DNA of 64,000 nucleotides from VRUE01 sp963816785 (GTDB taxonomy: Bacteria > Actinomycetota > Thermoleophilia > Solirubrobacterales > 70-9). The position numbers and the translations under genes are program-made. This document shows positions 19,112 through 28,375 of this stretch, piece after piece; the first letter of the stretch is position 1; each line of letters starts with the position of its first letter. Where the stretch lies: the NCBI GenBank assembly GCA_963816785.1, contig CAWFLL010000004.1, forward strand, positions 124,001-188,000, in the 5' to 3' direction. The notes beneath the pieces are model-generated. The model did no database searches. It worked only from the letters and a program-made list of their open reading frames with translations, and was not told the DNA's origin.

Positions 19112-19612
19112 CTACCTGTCGCCCAGGCGGTCCGCCATCGCGGACGCCACCGGTGGGGGCACGAGGTCGGACACGTCGCCGCCGAAGGTGGCCATTTCCT
19201 TCACTCCGGTCGAGGACAGGAAGCTGTAATGCGGCGAGGCGATCACGTACATGCTCTCGATCCCGGGATCGAGCTTGCGATTGAGCTGGGCCATCTCGAA
19301 CTCGTACTCGAAGTCGGAAATCGCCCGCAGGCCCTTGACAATCGCCTGGGCCTCGACTTCACGCGCGAACTCGACCAGCAGGTTGGAGAAGATTCTGACC
19401 TCGACGTTGGCAAGGGACGCCGTCGCCTCCTCGATGAAGCCCTTCCGCTCCTCGGCGGTGAAGAGCGTCTTCTCCTTGCGGATCGGATTGTTGACGACGC
19501 CGACGATGATCCGCTTGAAGACCGCCGAGGTGCGGGTGATGATGTCGAGGTGCCCGTTCGTGACCGGGTCATAGCTGCCCGGGCAGACCACGGTTCCCCC
19601 GCGCTCGCTCAT
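19112..19612 (-). CDS. coaD: pantetheine-phosphate adenylyltransferase
   Basis: CoaD transfers AMP to phosphopantetheine in coenzyme A synthesis. The 166 aa product begins MSERGGTVVCPGSYDP; 'GSYDPVTNGHLDIITR' is the nucleotidyltransferase TxxH-type motif and 'SPHYSFLSSTGVKEM' the second conserved block. The frame is open upstream through a junction repeat, so the ATG at 19612, matching the family N-terminus, was chosen. It follows rsmD, as in most bacteria. Confidence 0.95.
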   Translation of the reverse strand: MSERGGTVVCPGSYDPVTNGHLDIITRTSAVFKRIIVGVVNNPIRKEKTLFTAEERKGFIEEATASLANVEVRIFSNLLVEFAREVEAQAIVKGLRAISDFEYEFEMAQLNRKLDPGIESMYVIASPHYSFLSSTGVKEMATFGGDVSDLVPPPVASAMADRLGDR

Positions 19613-19618
19613 CGCACA

Positions 19619-19680
19619 ACCTCGCGCTTCGGTCGCTGCGCGAAGAAACAGATCGCGACGCTTGCTCCCTCCGCGCTCAT
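19619..19680 (-). repeat. junction repeat copy between rsmD and coaD
   Basis: Consensus-like copy (CTCGCGCTTCGGTCGCTGCGC ... GCTTGCTCCCTCCGCGCTCAT when read on the plus strand). It starts 7 bases upstream of the coaD ATG, and its far end supplies the rsmD stop (TCA at 19677-19679). Confidence 0.8.
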
Positions 19681-20219
19681 CGTGGCGACTCTCGGTAGAA
19701 GGCGACGTCGGCGGCCCCGTAGCGGCGCTGGCGGATGCGCTCGAGCGACTCCAGCCGCAGCGGGCGGCGGGCGCCGCTCTCGACGACAACCCGTCCTCCT
19801 GCGGCCAGGAGGCGCGGCAGATGGATGTCGAGTTCCTGCCCCACGCGGTCGGCGAGTCTATACGGGGCATCGACAAAGATGAGGTTGAACCGCTGGCGAT
19901 CCCTCTCCTCCCAGTCGGCGAGCCAGCGTGAGGCGTCGGCTCGAACCAGCGTCGCGCGCTCGCCCAGGCCGAGGAGCTGGACGTTGCCGAGGGCCGGCCT
20001 GGTGTCGCGGTCGACCAGCAGGGCGCGGTCCGCTCCCCGCGACAGCGCCTCGATCGCCAGCGCCCCGGTCCCGCAATAGAGGTCGAGGACGACGGCGCCG
20101 CCGACCTCGCCGAGCGCCGAGAAGATCGCCTCGCGGACGCGGTCCGACGTCGGCCGCACCTTCCATCCCCGCGGGGCGACCAGGGACCTGCCTCCGAGCT
20201 CTCCAGCGATTACCCGCAC
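19677..20219 (-). CDS. rsmD: 16S rRNA (guanine-966-N2)-methyltransferase
   Basis: A 180 aa RsmD with 'RVIAGELGGRSLVAPRG', 'RPTSDRVREAIFSAL', the SAM site 'VLDLYCGTGALAIEALSRGA' and the catalytic-type motif IV as 'FVDAPY' (DPPY in most relatives). The stop lies inside a junction repeat. It starts 3 bases after the recG stop, in the usual recG-rsmD-coaD order. Confidence 0.93.
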   Translation of the reverse strand: MRVIAGELGGRSLVAPRGWKVRPTSDRVREAIFSALGEVGGAVVLDLYCGTGALAIEALSRGADRALLVDRDTRPALGNVQLLGLGERATLVRADASRWLADWEERDRQRFNLIFVDAPYRLADRVGQELDIHLPRLLAAGGRVVVESGARRPLRLESLERIRQRRYGAADVAFYRESPR

Positions 20220-20221
20220 AC

Positions 20222-22354
20222 TTAGATTGGTATCGGGTCCGCGGCGCCGGCGCCGAAGCGGCGGCCGGCGGCATCGAGCAGGGGGCCGAGCTCGGGGGCG
20301 TCCAGGGAGCCATGGCGGCGGAGCAGCGCCAGCACCTCCTCGCGCGCCTCGAGGAGGAGGGGAGTCTGCTCGGGAAGCTCCGCCACCGCGAAGCGGGGAA
20401 GGCCGTGCTGGCGCGTCCCCAGCACCTCACCCTCGCCACGCAGGCCGAGGTCCACCTCGGCCAGCTTGAACCCGTCCAGCTCGCCGGCAACCGCGTCCAG
20501 GCGCCGCCGGGCTAGCCCGCCCGTGTCCTCGGCGAACAGCAGACAGTGGGAGGCATGCTCGCCGCGACCGACCCGTCCCCGCAGCTGGTGCAGCTGCGAG
20601 ATGCCGTAGCGCTCCGCCCCCTCGATCACCATCACCGAGGCGTTGGGGACGTCGATTCCCACCTCGATCACGGTGGTGGCGACCAGCACGTCGAGCTCAC
20701 CGGATGCGAACGCCTCCATCGCCGCGGCCTTCTCGGCCGACGGCATCTGCCCGTGGAGGACGCCGAGCCTGAACTCGCGCAGCTCTCCCGACGCCAGCCT
20801 CTCCGCCTCCTTCTCGGCGGCCTTCCCCTGCAGCTTCTCGGACTCTTCGACCAGCGGGCAGACCACGTAGGCCTGGCGGCCCTCGCGCAGACGGTCGCGG
20901 ATGAACCCGTAGGCTGCCATGCGGTCTCCCTCCCCGACCAGCCGCGTCTCGACCGGCCGCCGCCCTGCGGGCAGCTCCCGCAATGCGGTCGTGTCGAGGT
21001 CTCCGTACGCGGTCAGCGACAGCGTGCGGGGGATCGGAGTCGCGGTCATGTGGAGGACGTGGGGCGCCATCCCCTCGACCCCCTTCGCGTCGAGGGCGCG
21101 CCGCTGCTCGACCCCGAAGCGATGCTGCTCGTCGACGACGCAGAGGCCGAGCCGCGCCAGCTCGACGGCCGGGTCGATCAGCGCATGGGTGCCGACGGCG
21201 AGGCCGAGCTCACCGGTGGCCAGGCGCTCCAGCGCCTCTCGGCGCCGTGGCGCGGGAGTCGCCCCGGTCAGCAGCGCAAACGGCAGCGCCAATTGCGGCG
21301 TGAGAAGCCTGTCGAGGGTCGTCGCGTGCTGCTCGGCAAGTGTCTCGGTCGGCGCCATCAGGACCGCCTGGAAGCCGGCTTCGAGCGCCCGCAGCATCGC
21401 GTACAGCGCGACCACCGTCTTGCCGGAGCCGACCTCCCCCATCAGCAGGCGCTGCATCGGCCGGCCGGAGTCGAGATCCCGATCGATCTCGGCGAACGCA
21501 GCCCGCTGGTCCTCCGTCGGCTCGAACGGCAGCGACTCGATCCAGCGCCCGACCATCTCGCCGGGCCGGCCGAGCCGGGGCGCCGGCCGGGCGGAGCGGC
21601 GCGTCCGCTTCCGGGTGGTCAGGATCGCCTGGTAGAGGAACAGCTCTTCGAAGGCGAGCCGCTCGCGGGCCGCATCGATCTCCTCCTCGCCTTCCGGGAA
21701 ATGCGCCGCCGTCACCGCGTCGGCGACTCCCGCGAGCCCCCGCCGTGCCCGCAGGTCGGCCGGCAGCGGCTCGATCACGTTCGGGGCAAGCTCGATTGCC
21801 TGCTCCACCCACTGCCTGATCCGCTGCGGTTTCAGCTTCTCGGTCGCAGGGTGAACGGGGACAAGCCCCTCCCCCGCACCACCCGCGGACGAAAGGAACT
21901 CGTACTCGCTCACCCGGAGGCCGCGTTTGTCCCGCGAGCCGGTCAGCAGCAAGTGCGCTCCCGCGGTGAGCTTCGGCGCCACCCATGGTTGGTTGAACCA
22001 CGTCGCCCGGAGAGCGCCCGAGTCGTCGCCAACTTTCACAGAGGTGATCGAGAGGCCCCGGCGGCGGAACGGGCGCGGCGTGCTGCCGAGCACCTCGACC
22101 TGAATCGTCCCCCGCTGGCCCGGCTCCAGGCTCGCGACCGGGACCACGGTGCGGTCGCGGTGGCTGTGGGGGAAGCGGAGGAGTAGGTCGCCGACGGTCG
22201 AGATCCCGGTCTCCGAAGCGGCCTCGGCAAGCTTCGGGCCGACGCCCCGCAGAGCGCTCAGCGAGACGTCGAGGGCGCTCGGGCGGGGCCAGTGGAGGGG
22301 GGCCTCCCGCATCTCCGCCGGGGAGAGCTCCGAGACACCAGCGAAGGCCTTCAC
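20222..22354 (-). CDS. recG: ATP-dependent DNA helicase RecG
   Basis: A 710 aa fork-reversal helicase. The N-terminal wedge/OB region includes 'LSALRGVGPKLAEAASETGI' and 'DDSGALRATWFNQPW'. Helicase motifs are 'LLMGEVGSGKT' (I), 'APTETLAEQHA', 'DEQHRFGVEQRRAL' (II), 'TATPIPRTLSLTAYGDLD' (III) and 'TTVIEVGIDVPNA' plus 'QLRGRVGRG' (V/VI). It begins 7 bases after the FakA-like gene ends. Confidence 0.96.
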   Translation of the reverse strand: MKAFAGVSELSPAEMREAPLHWPRPSALDVSLSALRGVGPKLAEAASETGISTVGDLLLRFPHSHRDRTVVPVASLEPGQRGTIQVEVLGSTPRPFRRRGLSITSVKVGDDSGALRATWFNQPWVAPKLTAGAHLLLTGSRDKRGLRVSEYEFLSSAGGAGEGLVPVHPATEKLKPQRIRQWVEQAIELAPNVIEPLPADLRARRGLAGVADAVTAAHFPEGEEEIDAARERLAFEELFLYQAILTTRKRTRRSARPAPRLGRPGEMVGRWIESLPFEPTEDQRAAFAEIDRDLDSGRPMQRLLMGEVGSGKTVVALYAMLRALEAGFQAVLMAPTETLAEQHATTLDRLLTPQLALPFALLTGATPAPRRREALERLATGELGLAVGTHALIDPAVELARLGLCVVDEQHRFGVEQRRALDAKGVEGMAPHVLHMTATPIPRTLSLTAYGDLDTTALRELPAGRRPVETRLVGEGDRMAAYGFIRDRLREGRQAYVVCPLVEESEKLQGKAAEKEAERLASGELREFRLGVLHGQMPSAEKAAAMEAFASGELDVLVATTVIEVGIDVPNASVMVIEGAERYGISQLHQLRGRVGRGEHASHCLLFAEDTGGLARRRLDAVAGELDGFKLAEVDLGLRGEGEVLGTRQHGLPRFAVAELPEQTPLLLEAREEVLALLRRHGSLDAPELGPLLDAAGRRFGAGAADPIPI

Positions 22355-22360
22355 GGACGG

Positions 22361-23992
22361 CTACTGGGCGGCGAGCAGCCACCACCAGCTCGGCTGGCCG
22401 CCCTCGTGGGTCTCGATCTCGAACCCGTCGGGGACGTGGGTGTCGATCTCGGCGAGCGGGATCGGGGCATCGGCGCCGGCGAGGACCGTCACGACCTCCG
22501 CACCCGCGCCCAGCGTCTTGATCGTCGCGGCCAGCGTCGAGCCTGCCCCGCCCCAGGCGACGATCTCCTCGCCGACGAAGCCGACGGCATCGCCCTGCCG
22601 GAAGCGCCCGCGGGCGTCGTCGCGGGCGGCCGGGGCGACCCCGCCGGTGGCGATCCGCTCCAGAGCCGCCACGAGCCGCTCCCGGTTCTCCTTCGCGGAG
22701 CCATTCACATCGAGCTCGACCAGGGCCAGCAGGGCCGCCTGCTGGGAGGTCGCCGGGACGACCCAGGCCGGCTTCTCCGAGAGCTCGCAGGCTCGCTCGG
22801 CGGCCATGATCACGTTCGCGGAGCTGGGCAGGACGACGACCTCCTCGGCGGGGACCTCGTGGATTCCCGCCAGCAGCTCGAAGGTCGAGGGGTTGAGGGT
22901 GTCGCCGCCGGGAACGACGTGGGCGCCGAGCTCGGCGAAGAGGCGCTCGACCCCCTCCCCGGCGGCGACCGCGAGCGCCCCGGTCCGACCGGCGGCCAGC
23001 CGGGCGTCGCGCTGGGCGATCTGCTCCCGCATGTCGCCGACATCGAGGTTCGTCACCTGGCCGGCTTCGGCGAACAGCTCCACCGCCGCCTCGGGATCGT
23101 CGGTGTGGACGTGGACCTTGAGCGTCATCTCGTCGCCGACGACGAGGACCGAGTCGCCCAGCCCCTCCAGCCTCGGCAGGAACTCGCGCTGCTCGAGGCC
23201 GGAGCCCGAGACGATGAAGTTCGTGCAGTAGCGGAAGCGGCTGTCCTCGTGATGGGGGCGGCTCCGCCGTGGCGTCTCCTGATGGGAGACCGCGGGCACC
23301 TCGTCATGATCGCCGCGCAGGCCCGCGACGACGCCGGCGAGGATCAGCACCAGGCCGTATCCCCCGGCGTCGACGACACCGGACTCGCGCAGCACCTCGA
23401 GCTGCTCCGGCGTCCGCGCGACCGCGTTCTGGCCGTCGGCCACCGCCCTCTCCAGGACCTCGGCCAGCACCGCGTCCTGAAGCTCGTCGCTGACGCCCTG
23501 GTCGAGCCGCTGCTTGTCGGCCTCGAGCCGCGCGAGCTGGCGGGCGATCGAGTGCGCCATCTCGCGGAAGACGGTCAGCATCGTCCCCTCGGCGGGGTCC
23601 CGGACCGACGCGTAGGCGGCGTCGGCGGCGCTGGCGAAGGCGGAGGCCACCAAAACCGGGTCGATCAGCTCGCCGGGCCTGCTGGCGAGCTCCTCGGCGG
23701 CACCGCGGACGATCTGGCTCAAGATCACCCCGGAGTTTCCGCGAGCGCCCATCAGCGCCGCCCGAGCGAGCGCCTGCACGAGCTGGGTGCGCCCGACCTC
23801 GTCGACCTCGAGCCCGTCGAGGCGGTCCAGCTCCTCCATCACGGCACGCATCGTCATCGCCATGTTGTCGCCGGTGTCGCCGTCGGCGACGGGGAAGACG
23901 TTGAGGTCGTTGACCTCCTGGCGCCGTTCCTCCAACGATGCATAGGCAGCGGTGACGACGCGCCTGAAGCGCGCGATCGAGGGATCGGACAT
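22361..23992 (-). CDS. fakA: DAK2-domain fatty acid kinase FakA-like (YloV) protein
   Basis: A 543 aa protein of the YloV family; FakA phosphorylates fatty acids bound by DegV/FakB proteins. The N-terminal DhaL/DAK2 nucleotide site has 'NVFPVADGDTGDNMAMTM', 'MGARGNSGVILSQI' and 'VVDAGGYGLVLIL'; the C-terminal half ('NTLNPSTFEL'-like 'GGDTLNPSTFELLAGI') is the DegV-like middle and end domain. The ATG at 23992 gives the family start MSDPSIARFRR. It precedes recG, as in many Gram-positives. No FakB gene is seen in the window. Confidence 0.88.
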   Translation of the reverse strand: MSDPSIARFRRVVTAAYASLEERRQEVNDLNVFPVADGDTGDNMAMTMRAVMEELDRLDGLEVDEVGRTQLVQALARAALMGARGNSGVILSQIVRGAAEELASRPGELIDPVLVASAFASAADAAYASVRDPAEGTMLTVFREMAHSIARQLARLEADKQRLDQGVSDELQDAVLAEVLERAVADGQNAVARTPEQLEVLRESGVVDAGGYGLVLILAGVVAGLRGDHDEVPAVSHQETPRRSRPHHEDSRFRYCTNFIVSGSGLEQREFLPRLEGLGDSVLVVGDEMTLKVHVHTDDPEAAVELFAEAGQVTNLDVGDMREQIAQRDARLAAGRTGALAVAAGEGVERLFAELGAHVVPGGDTLNPSTFELLAGIHEVPAEEVVVLPSSANVIMAAERACELSEKPAWVVPATSQQAALLALVELDVNGSAKENRERLVAALERIATGGVAPAARDDARGRFRQGDAVGFVGEEIVAWGGAGSTLAATIKTLGAGAEVVTVLAGADAPIPLAEIDTHVPDGFEIETHEGGQPSWWWLLAAQ

Positions 23993-24067
23993 CGGCAGGG
24001 AATCTAGCCGTCCGCAACGACGGGCCAAGGTCGTCGGGTGGTCCGTTGCTAGCGTGGAACCCCCTCG

Positions 24068-26254
24068 ATGCGACGCTTCGCCACCTGGTGCACCGGGCAC
24101 CGCAAGACGGTGATCCTTGCCTGGCTCGTCGCCCTGGTCGGGGTCGGGATGCTCGCCGGCTCGGTCGGCTCCGACTTCTCCGAAGAATTCAAGCTGCCGG
24201 CCTCCGACTCCCAGGAAGCCTTTGACCTGCTCGAAGAAAAATTCCCTGCGCAGTCAGGCGACACCGCGACGATCGTCTTCAAGGCCGACGGCGGAGTCGA
24301 GGCGGGGAGCGTCAAACGGGAGATGGAGGACGTCTTTGCCAGTATTCACGAACTTCCCCACGTGAGCGAAGTCGCCAGCCCATACCAGGGCGACGGCGCC
24401 GGGGCCGTCAGCGACACCGGCAAGATCGCCTACGCGACGGTCCAGTTCGACCAGACAACGGAAAAGCTCGAGACGGAGGAAATCGAGCGCGTGATGGCCG
24501 ATGCCCGGGAAGCGTCTCGCGATGGGCTTCAGGTCGAGATCGGCGGTCAGCCGATCGAGGAAGTGCGGGAAGAAGAAGGAGGTGACTCCACCTTTGCCAT
24601 CGGCCTGCTGGCTGCGATCGTCGTCCTTTTGATCACCTTCGGCTCGGTGGTCGCGATGGGCCTGCCGGTCGTCACCGCGCTGTTCGCGCTCGGAGTCGGC
24701 CTCAGCCTGGTCACACTAGGCACCCACATCTTCGACACAGCCGAGTTCGCGCCGCAGCTAGCGGCGATGATCGGCCTCGGCGTCGGCATCGACTACGCCC
24801 TGTTCATCCTCACCCGCTTTCGCAACGGGCTCAACGAGGGGATGGAGTCCCGCGACGCGGCGATCGCCGCTATCGACACCGCCGGCCGCGCCGTCCTCTT
24901 TGCCGGGGTGACGGTGATCATCGCCCTGATGGGGATGTTTCTGCTCGGGCTGAGCTTCCTCTACGGCGTCGCGATGGCCACCGCCCTCGCGGTGCTGATG
25001 ACGATGATCGCGGCGCTGACCCTGTTGCCGGCGCTATTGACGATCGCCGGCCGGCGGGTCGACCGGCTCCGCATCCCTGGCCTCGGCAGCCGCACTCCGT
25101 CGGCCGCCGAGGACACGCCCTGGTTCCGATGGAGCCGTGAGATCCAGCGGCGGCCGGTGATCGCGGCGCTGCTCTCGGGCGGGCTGCTGATCGCCCTGTG
25201 CATCCCGACCCTCTCGCTTCGGCTGGGCACCAACGACGCCGGCACCGACCCGGTCGGGACGACGACGCGCGAGGCCTACGACCTGCTCGCCGAGGGCTTC
25301 GGCCCCGGCTTCAACGGCCCCCTCTCGATCGTCGCAGCGCTGCCCGGAGAGGGCGACGACACCGCGCTGACCGAGCTCAGGACGACGCTCCAAGCCGAAC
25401 CGGGTGTCGCCGACACGACCCCGGTCATGCTCAACCCGGCCGAGAACACGGGCGTCTTCCAGGTCTACCCGACGACCTCGCCGGAAAGCGAGGAGACGAC
25501 CGAGCTGCTCGATCGCATCCGGGACGAGGTGATCCCGCCGGTCGAGCGGCAGACGGGCGCTCAGGTCCACGTCGGCGGCATCACCGCCATCTTCGAGGAC
25601 TTCGGCACCGCGATCGCCGAGAAGCTGCCCCTCTTCATCAGCGTCGTCGTCCTGCTCTCCGCGCTCCTGCTGATGGCCGTCTTCCGCTCGGTCCTGGTGC
25701 CGCTGAAGGCGGTCGTGATGAACCTGCTCAGCATCGGCGCCGCTTTCGGCCTCATCGTCGCCGTCTTCCAGTGGGGCTGGGGGGCGAGCCTGATCGGCGT
25801 CGACGGCACCGGGCCGATCATCTCCTTCTTCCCGATCTTCCTCTTCGCGATCGTCTTCGGCCTCTCGATGGACTACGAGGTCTTCCTCATGTCCCGTATC
25901 CACGAGGAGTGGGAGCACAGCCACGACGCAACGCTCGCCGTCACCCGCGGCCTGGCGCTCACCGGCCGCGTGATCACGGCGGCGGCGGCGATCATGGTCA
26001 CCGTCTTCGCTTCGTTCATGATCGGGGACGACCGCATCCTCAAGCTCTTCGGCCTCGGTCTCTCCGCCGCGATCTTCATCGACGCGGTGATCATCCGCTC
26101 GGTGCTCGTGCCGTCGGTGATGCAGCTCTTCGGTAAGCGCGCCTGGTGGTTGCCGGGCTGGCTCGACCGGATCCTGCCGCGCCTCCACGTCGAGCCCGCA
26201 GAGGGCGACCCGGCGCCCACCGGCGAGCACCCTGTCGTCGCCGTGCCCGACTGA
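24068..26254 (+). CDS. MMPL/RND-family transporter
   Basis: A 728 aa membrane protein with the MMPL layout: TM1 near residues 15-35, a ~150-residue extracytoplasmic loop, a bundle of helices (~175-330) containing 'GLGVGIDYALFILTRFRNGL', a second loop and a second bundle with 'FGLSMDYEVFLMSRIHEEW'. The two GxDY/SMDY motifs carry the proton-relay Asp-Tyr pairs. Such proteins export lipids or drugs in actinobacteria; the substrate is unknown. It stands alone on the plus strand between rpmB and fakA, diverging from fakA. Confidence 0.88.
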   Translation: MRRFATWCTGHRKTVILAWLVALVGVGMLAGSVGSDFSEEFKLPASDSQEAFDLLEEKFPAQSGDTATIVFKADGGVEAGSVKREMEDVFASIHELPHVSEVASPYQGDGAGAVSDTGKIAYATVQFDQTTEKLETEEIERVMADAREASRDGLQVEIGGQPIEEVREEEGGDSTFAIGLLAAIVVLLITFGSVVAMGLPVVTALFALGVGLSLVTLGTHIFDTAEFAPQLAAMIGLGVGIDYALFILTRFRNGLNEGMESRDAAIAAIDTAGRAVLFAGVTVIIALMGMFLLGLSFLYGVAMATALAVLMTMIAALTLLPALLTIAGRRVDRLRIPGLGSRTPSAAEDTPWFRWSREIQRRPVIAALLSGGLLIALCIPTLSLRLGTNDAGTDPVGTTTREAYDLLAEGFGPGFNGPLSIVAALPGEGDDTALTELRTTLQAEPGVADTTPVMLNPAENTGVFQVYPTTSPESEETTELLDRIRDEVIPPVERQTGAQVHVGGITAIFEDFGTAIAEKLPLFISVVVLLSALLLMAVFRSVLVPLKAVVMNLLSIGAAFGLIVAVFQWGWGASLIGVDGTGPIISFFPIFLFAIVFGLSMDYEVFLMSRIHEEWEHSHDATLAVTRGLALTGRVITAAAAIMVTVFASFMIGDDRILKLFGLGLSAAIFIDAVIIRSVLVPSVMQLFGKRAWWLPGWLDRILPRLHVEPAEGDPAPTGEHPVVAVPD

Positions 26255-26270
26255 TCGGGCCGCCGCGAGG

Positions 26271-26462
26271 TCAGGCGGCCTTGACGACCTTGTTGGCCTT
26301 GAGGCAGCGGGTGCAGACGTAGGTGCGGAGCTTGCGCCCGTTCTCCTCGATCCGCACCTTCTGCAGGTTCGGGTCGAAGCGCCGCCTGGTCGCGACCATC
26401 GAGTGGCTTCGGGAATTTCCGAACGCCGGTCCCTTGCCGCAGCTGTGACATACCTTGGCCAT
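26271..26462 (-). CDS. rpmB: 50S ribosomal protein L28
   Basis: A 63 aa L28: MAKVCHSCGKGPAFGN, 'VATRRRFDPNLQKVRI' and 'TYVCTRCLKANKVVK'. Four cysteines in CxxC pairs mark the zinc-binding form. The ATG at 26462 is preceded by a junction repeat and then ribH. L28 usually sits beside fakA and recG; here an MMPL gene intervenes. Confidence 0.96.
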   Translation of the reverse strand: MAKVCHSCGKGPAFGNSRSHSMVATRRRFDPNLQKVRIEENGRKLRTYVCTRCLKANKVVKAA

Positions 26463-26468
26463 TACGAA

Positions 26469-26530
26469 TCCTCGCGCTTCGCTCGCTGCACGCAGAAACA
26501 GACTGCGACGTTTGCTCGCTCCGCGCTCAT
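26469..26530 (-). repeat. junction repeat copy between ribH and rpmB
   Basis: A near-consensus copy (CTCGCGCTTCGCTCGCTGC ... TGCTCGCTCCGCGCTCAT on the plus strand). It ends 6 bases before the rpmB ATG and fills most of the 100-base gap to ribH. Confidence 0.8.
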
Positions 26531-26563
26531 GGGTCGTGCATGGTAGCCGTTCGGAGCCCCGGG

Positions 26564-27055
26564 TCAGGCGAGGTGGCGCTGCAGCAGCGCCATCCGGGCG
26601 GCGGTGAGGGCGGCGTTCCGGCCCTGATCGCGCTTGCCGCCCCCGGCCCGGGCGAGCGCCTGCTCCATCGTGTCGCACGTGATCACCCCGAAAGCGCAGG
26701 GCACGCCCGTTTCCAGCTGCACGTCCTGGATGCCCCTGGCGGCCTCGGCGCAGACGAACTCGTAGTGATCGGTCTCGCCGCGGATCACGACGCCGAGGCA
26801 GGCGATGCCGGCAAAGCGCCGGCTGCCGATGCAGGCCTTCGCCGCAAAGGGAAGCTCGTAGGCCCCCGGCACCGAGAACTCCTCGATCGCATCCTCCCCC
26901 ACGCCCGCGATCGCGAATCCCTCCCTGGCGCCCTTCAGCAGCCGCTCCGCAAGGTCCTCGTAGAAGCGGCCGACGCAGACCGCGAAGCGCAGTGGCGCCA
27001 GCGTCTCCTTCTCCTCACCGGTGAATTCTTCGAGGAATTCCTCCCCCTCAGACAC
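26564..27055 (-). CDS. ribH: 6,7-dimethyl-8-ribityllumazine synthase
   Basis: The 163 aa lumazine synthase condenses the pyrimidine with dihydroxybutanone phosphate in riboflavin synthesis. Motifs are 'VCVGRFYEDLAERLL', 'FSVPGAYELPFAAK', 'CLGVVIRGETDHYEFV' (active-site His) and 'GVPCAFGVITCDTMEQALAR'. The GTG at 27055 overlaps the ribBA stop by 8 bases. Last gene of the rib cluster, followed by rpmB. Confidence 0.95.
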   Translation of the reverse strand: MSEGEEFLEEFTGEEKETLAPLRFAVCVGRFYEDLAERLLKGAREGFAIAGVGEDAIEEFSVPGAYELPFAAKACIGSRRFAGIACLGVVIRGETDHYEFVCAEAARGIQDVQLETGVPCAFGVITCDTMEQALARAGGGKRDQGRNAALTAARMALLQRHLA

Positions 27056-28373
27056 CCTCCGCCTCCGCGTCGCGCTCCTCCTCGTCGTGGAGCATCTCCT
27101 CGTCGAAGGCGAGGCCCTGGTGGTGGAGGATGTGACCGAGCTTGTCGCGCTTGGCCCGCAGGTAGTCTTCGTTGTAGGCGTTCGGAGGAGCTTCGATCGG
27201 TACCTGCTCGGTGACCGAGAGGCCGTAGCCCTCGAGGCCGACGATCTTTTTCGGGTTGTTGGTGAGGATCCGGATGCTGGTCAAGCCGAGGTCGCCGAGG
27301 ATCTGGGCGCCGATCCCGTAGTCGCGCAGGTCGGCGGGCAGGCCCAGCTTCAGGTTGGCCTCGACCGTGTCCGCGCCCTCCTCCTGGAGCTTGTAGGCAC
27401 GGAGCTTGTTGAGCAGGCCGATCCCGCGGCCCTCCTGGGAGAGGTAGAGGAGGACGCCCTGCCCCTCCTTCTCGATCATCGAGAGCGCGGCCGCCAGCTG
27501 CTCGCCGCAATCGCAGCGCATGCTGTGGAAGACGTCGCCCGTGAGGCACTCGCTGTGGACGCGGACCAGCACGTCCTCGGCCCCGTCGACCTCTCCCTTG
27601 ACCATCGCCACGTGGTGTTTGTCGTCGACCAGCGAGCGATACCCGACCGCGGTGAAGTCTCCGAACGCCGTCGGCAGCCCCGTCGCCACGACCCGCTCGA
27701 CCAGCTTCTCGGTGCGGCGGCGGTAGGCGATCAGGTCGGCGACCGTGACCATCTTCAGGTTGTGCTTCTCGCAGTAGGGGACGAGGTCGGGGACGCGGGC
27801 CATCGTCCCGTCGTCGTTCATCACCTCGCAGATCACCCCGGCCGGGATCAGGCCGGCGAGGCGGGCGAGGTCGACGCTGGCCTCGGTGTGGCCGGTCCGC
27901 TCGAGGACGCCGCCGTCCTTGGCCCGCAGCGGGAACATGTGGCCGGGAACGACGATGTCCCGCGGGGCCGAGCTGGGGTCGATCGCGACCTGGATCGTGT
28001 GGGCGCGGTCGTGGGCCGAGATCCCGGTGCTGACCCCACCGGCGGCCTCGATAGTGACCGTGAACGCGGTCTTCAGGGGCGCCTCGTTCTTCGCCGCCAT
28101 CAGGTTCAGCCCGAGCCGCTCGCAGCGCTCGGCGGTGAGCGCGAGGCAGATCAGCCCGCGGGCCTCTTTCGCCATGAAGTTGATCGCCTCCGGGGTGGCG
28201 AACTGCGCCGCCATCACCAGGTCGCCCTCGTTCTCGCGCTCCTCCCCGTCGCAGACGACGACCATGCGACCGCGGCGGATCTCCTCGATCGCCTCCTCGA
28301 TCGTCGCGAACGGGCCATGGCCCGCGCTCCGCTCCATTTGATCTGCCTTCGACGCCTCGGTCATCTGGCTCAC
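27048..28373 (-). CDS. ribBA: bifunctional DHBP synthase / GTP cyclohydrolase II
   Basis: Two fused riboflavin enzymes, 441 aa. Residues ~20-225 are DHBP synthase ('MVVVCDGEERENEGDLVMAA', 'HTEASVDLARLAG'). Residues ~230-430 are GTP cyclohydrolase II with zinc ligands 'CLTGDVFHSMRCDCGEQL', 'LLYLSQEGRGIGLLNKLRAY' and 'TNNPKKIVGLEGYGL'. It starts 3 bases after the ribE stop. Confidence 0.96.
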   Translation of the reverse strand: MSQMTEASKADQMERSAGHGPFATIEEAIEEIRRGRMVVVCDGEERENEGDLVMAAQFATPEAINFMAKEARGLICLALTAERCERLGLNLMAAKNEAPLKTAFTVTIEAAGGVSTGISAHDRAHTIQVAIDPSSAPRDIVVPGHMFPLRAKDGGVLERTGHTEASVDLARLAGLIPAGVICEVMNDDGTMARVPDLVPYCEKHNLKMVTVADLIAYRRRTEKLVERVVATGLPTAFGDFTAVGYRSLVDDKHHVAMVKGEVDGAEDVLVRVHSECLTGDVFHSMRCDCGEQLAAALSMIEKEGQGVLLYLSQEGRGIGLLNKLRAYKLQEEGADTVEANLKLGLPADLRDYGIGAQILGDLGLTSIRILTNNPKKIVGLEGYGLSVTEQVPIEAPPNAYNEDYLRAKRDKLGHILHHQGLAFDEEMLHDEEERDAEAEGV

Positions 28374-28375
28374 GC

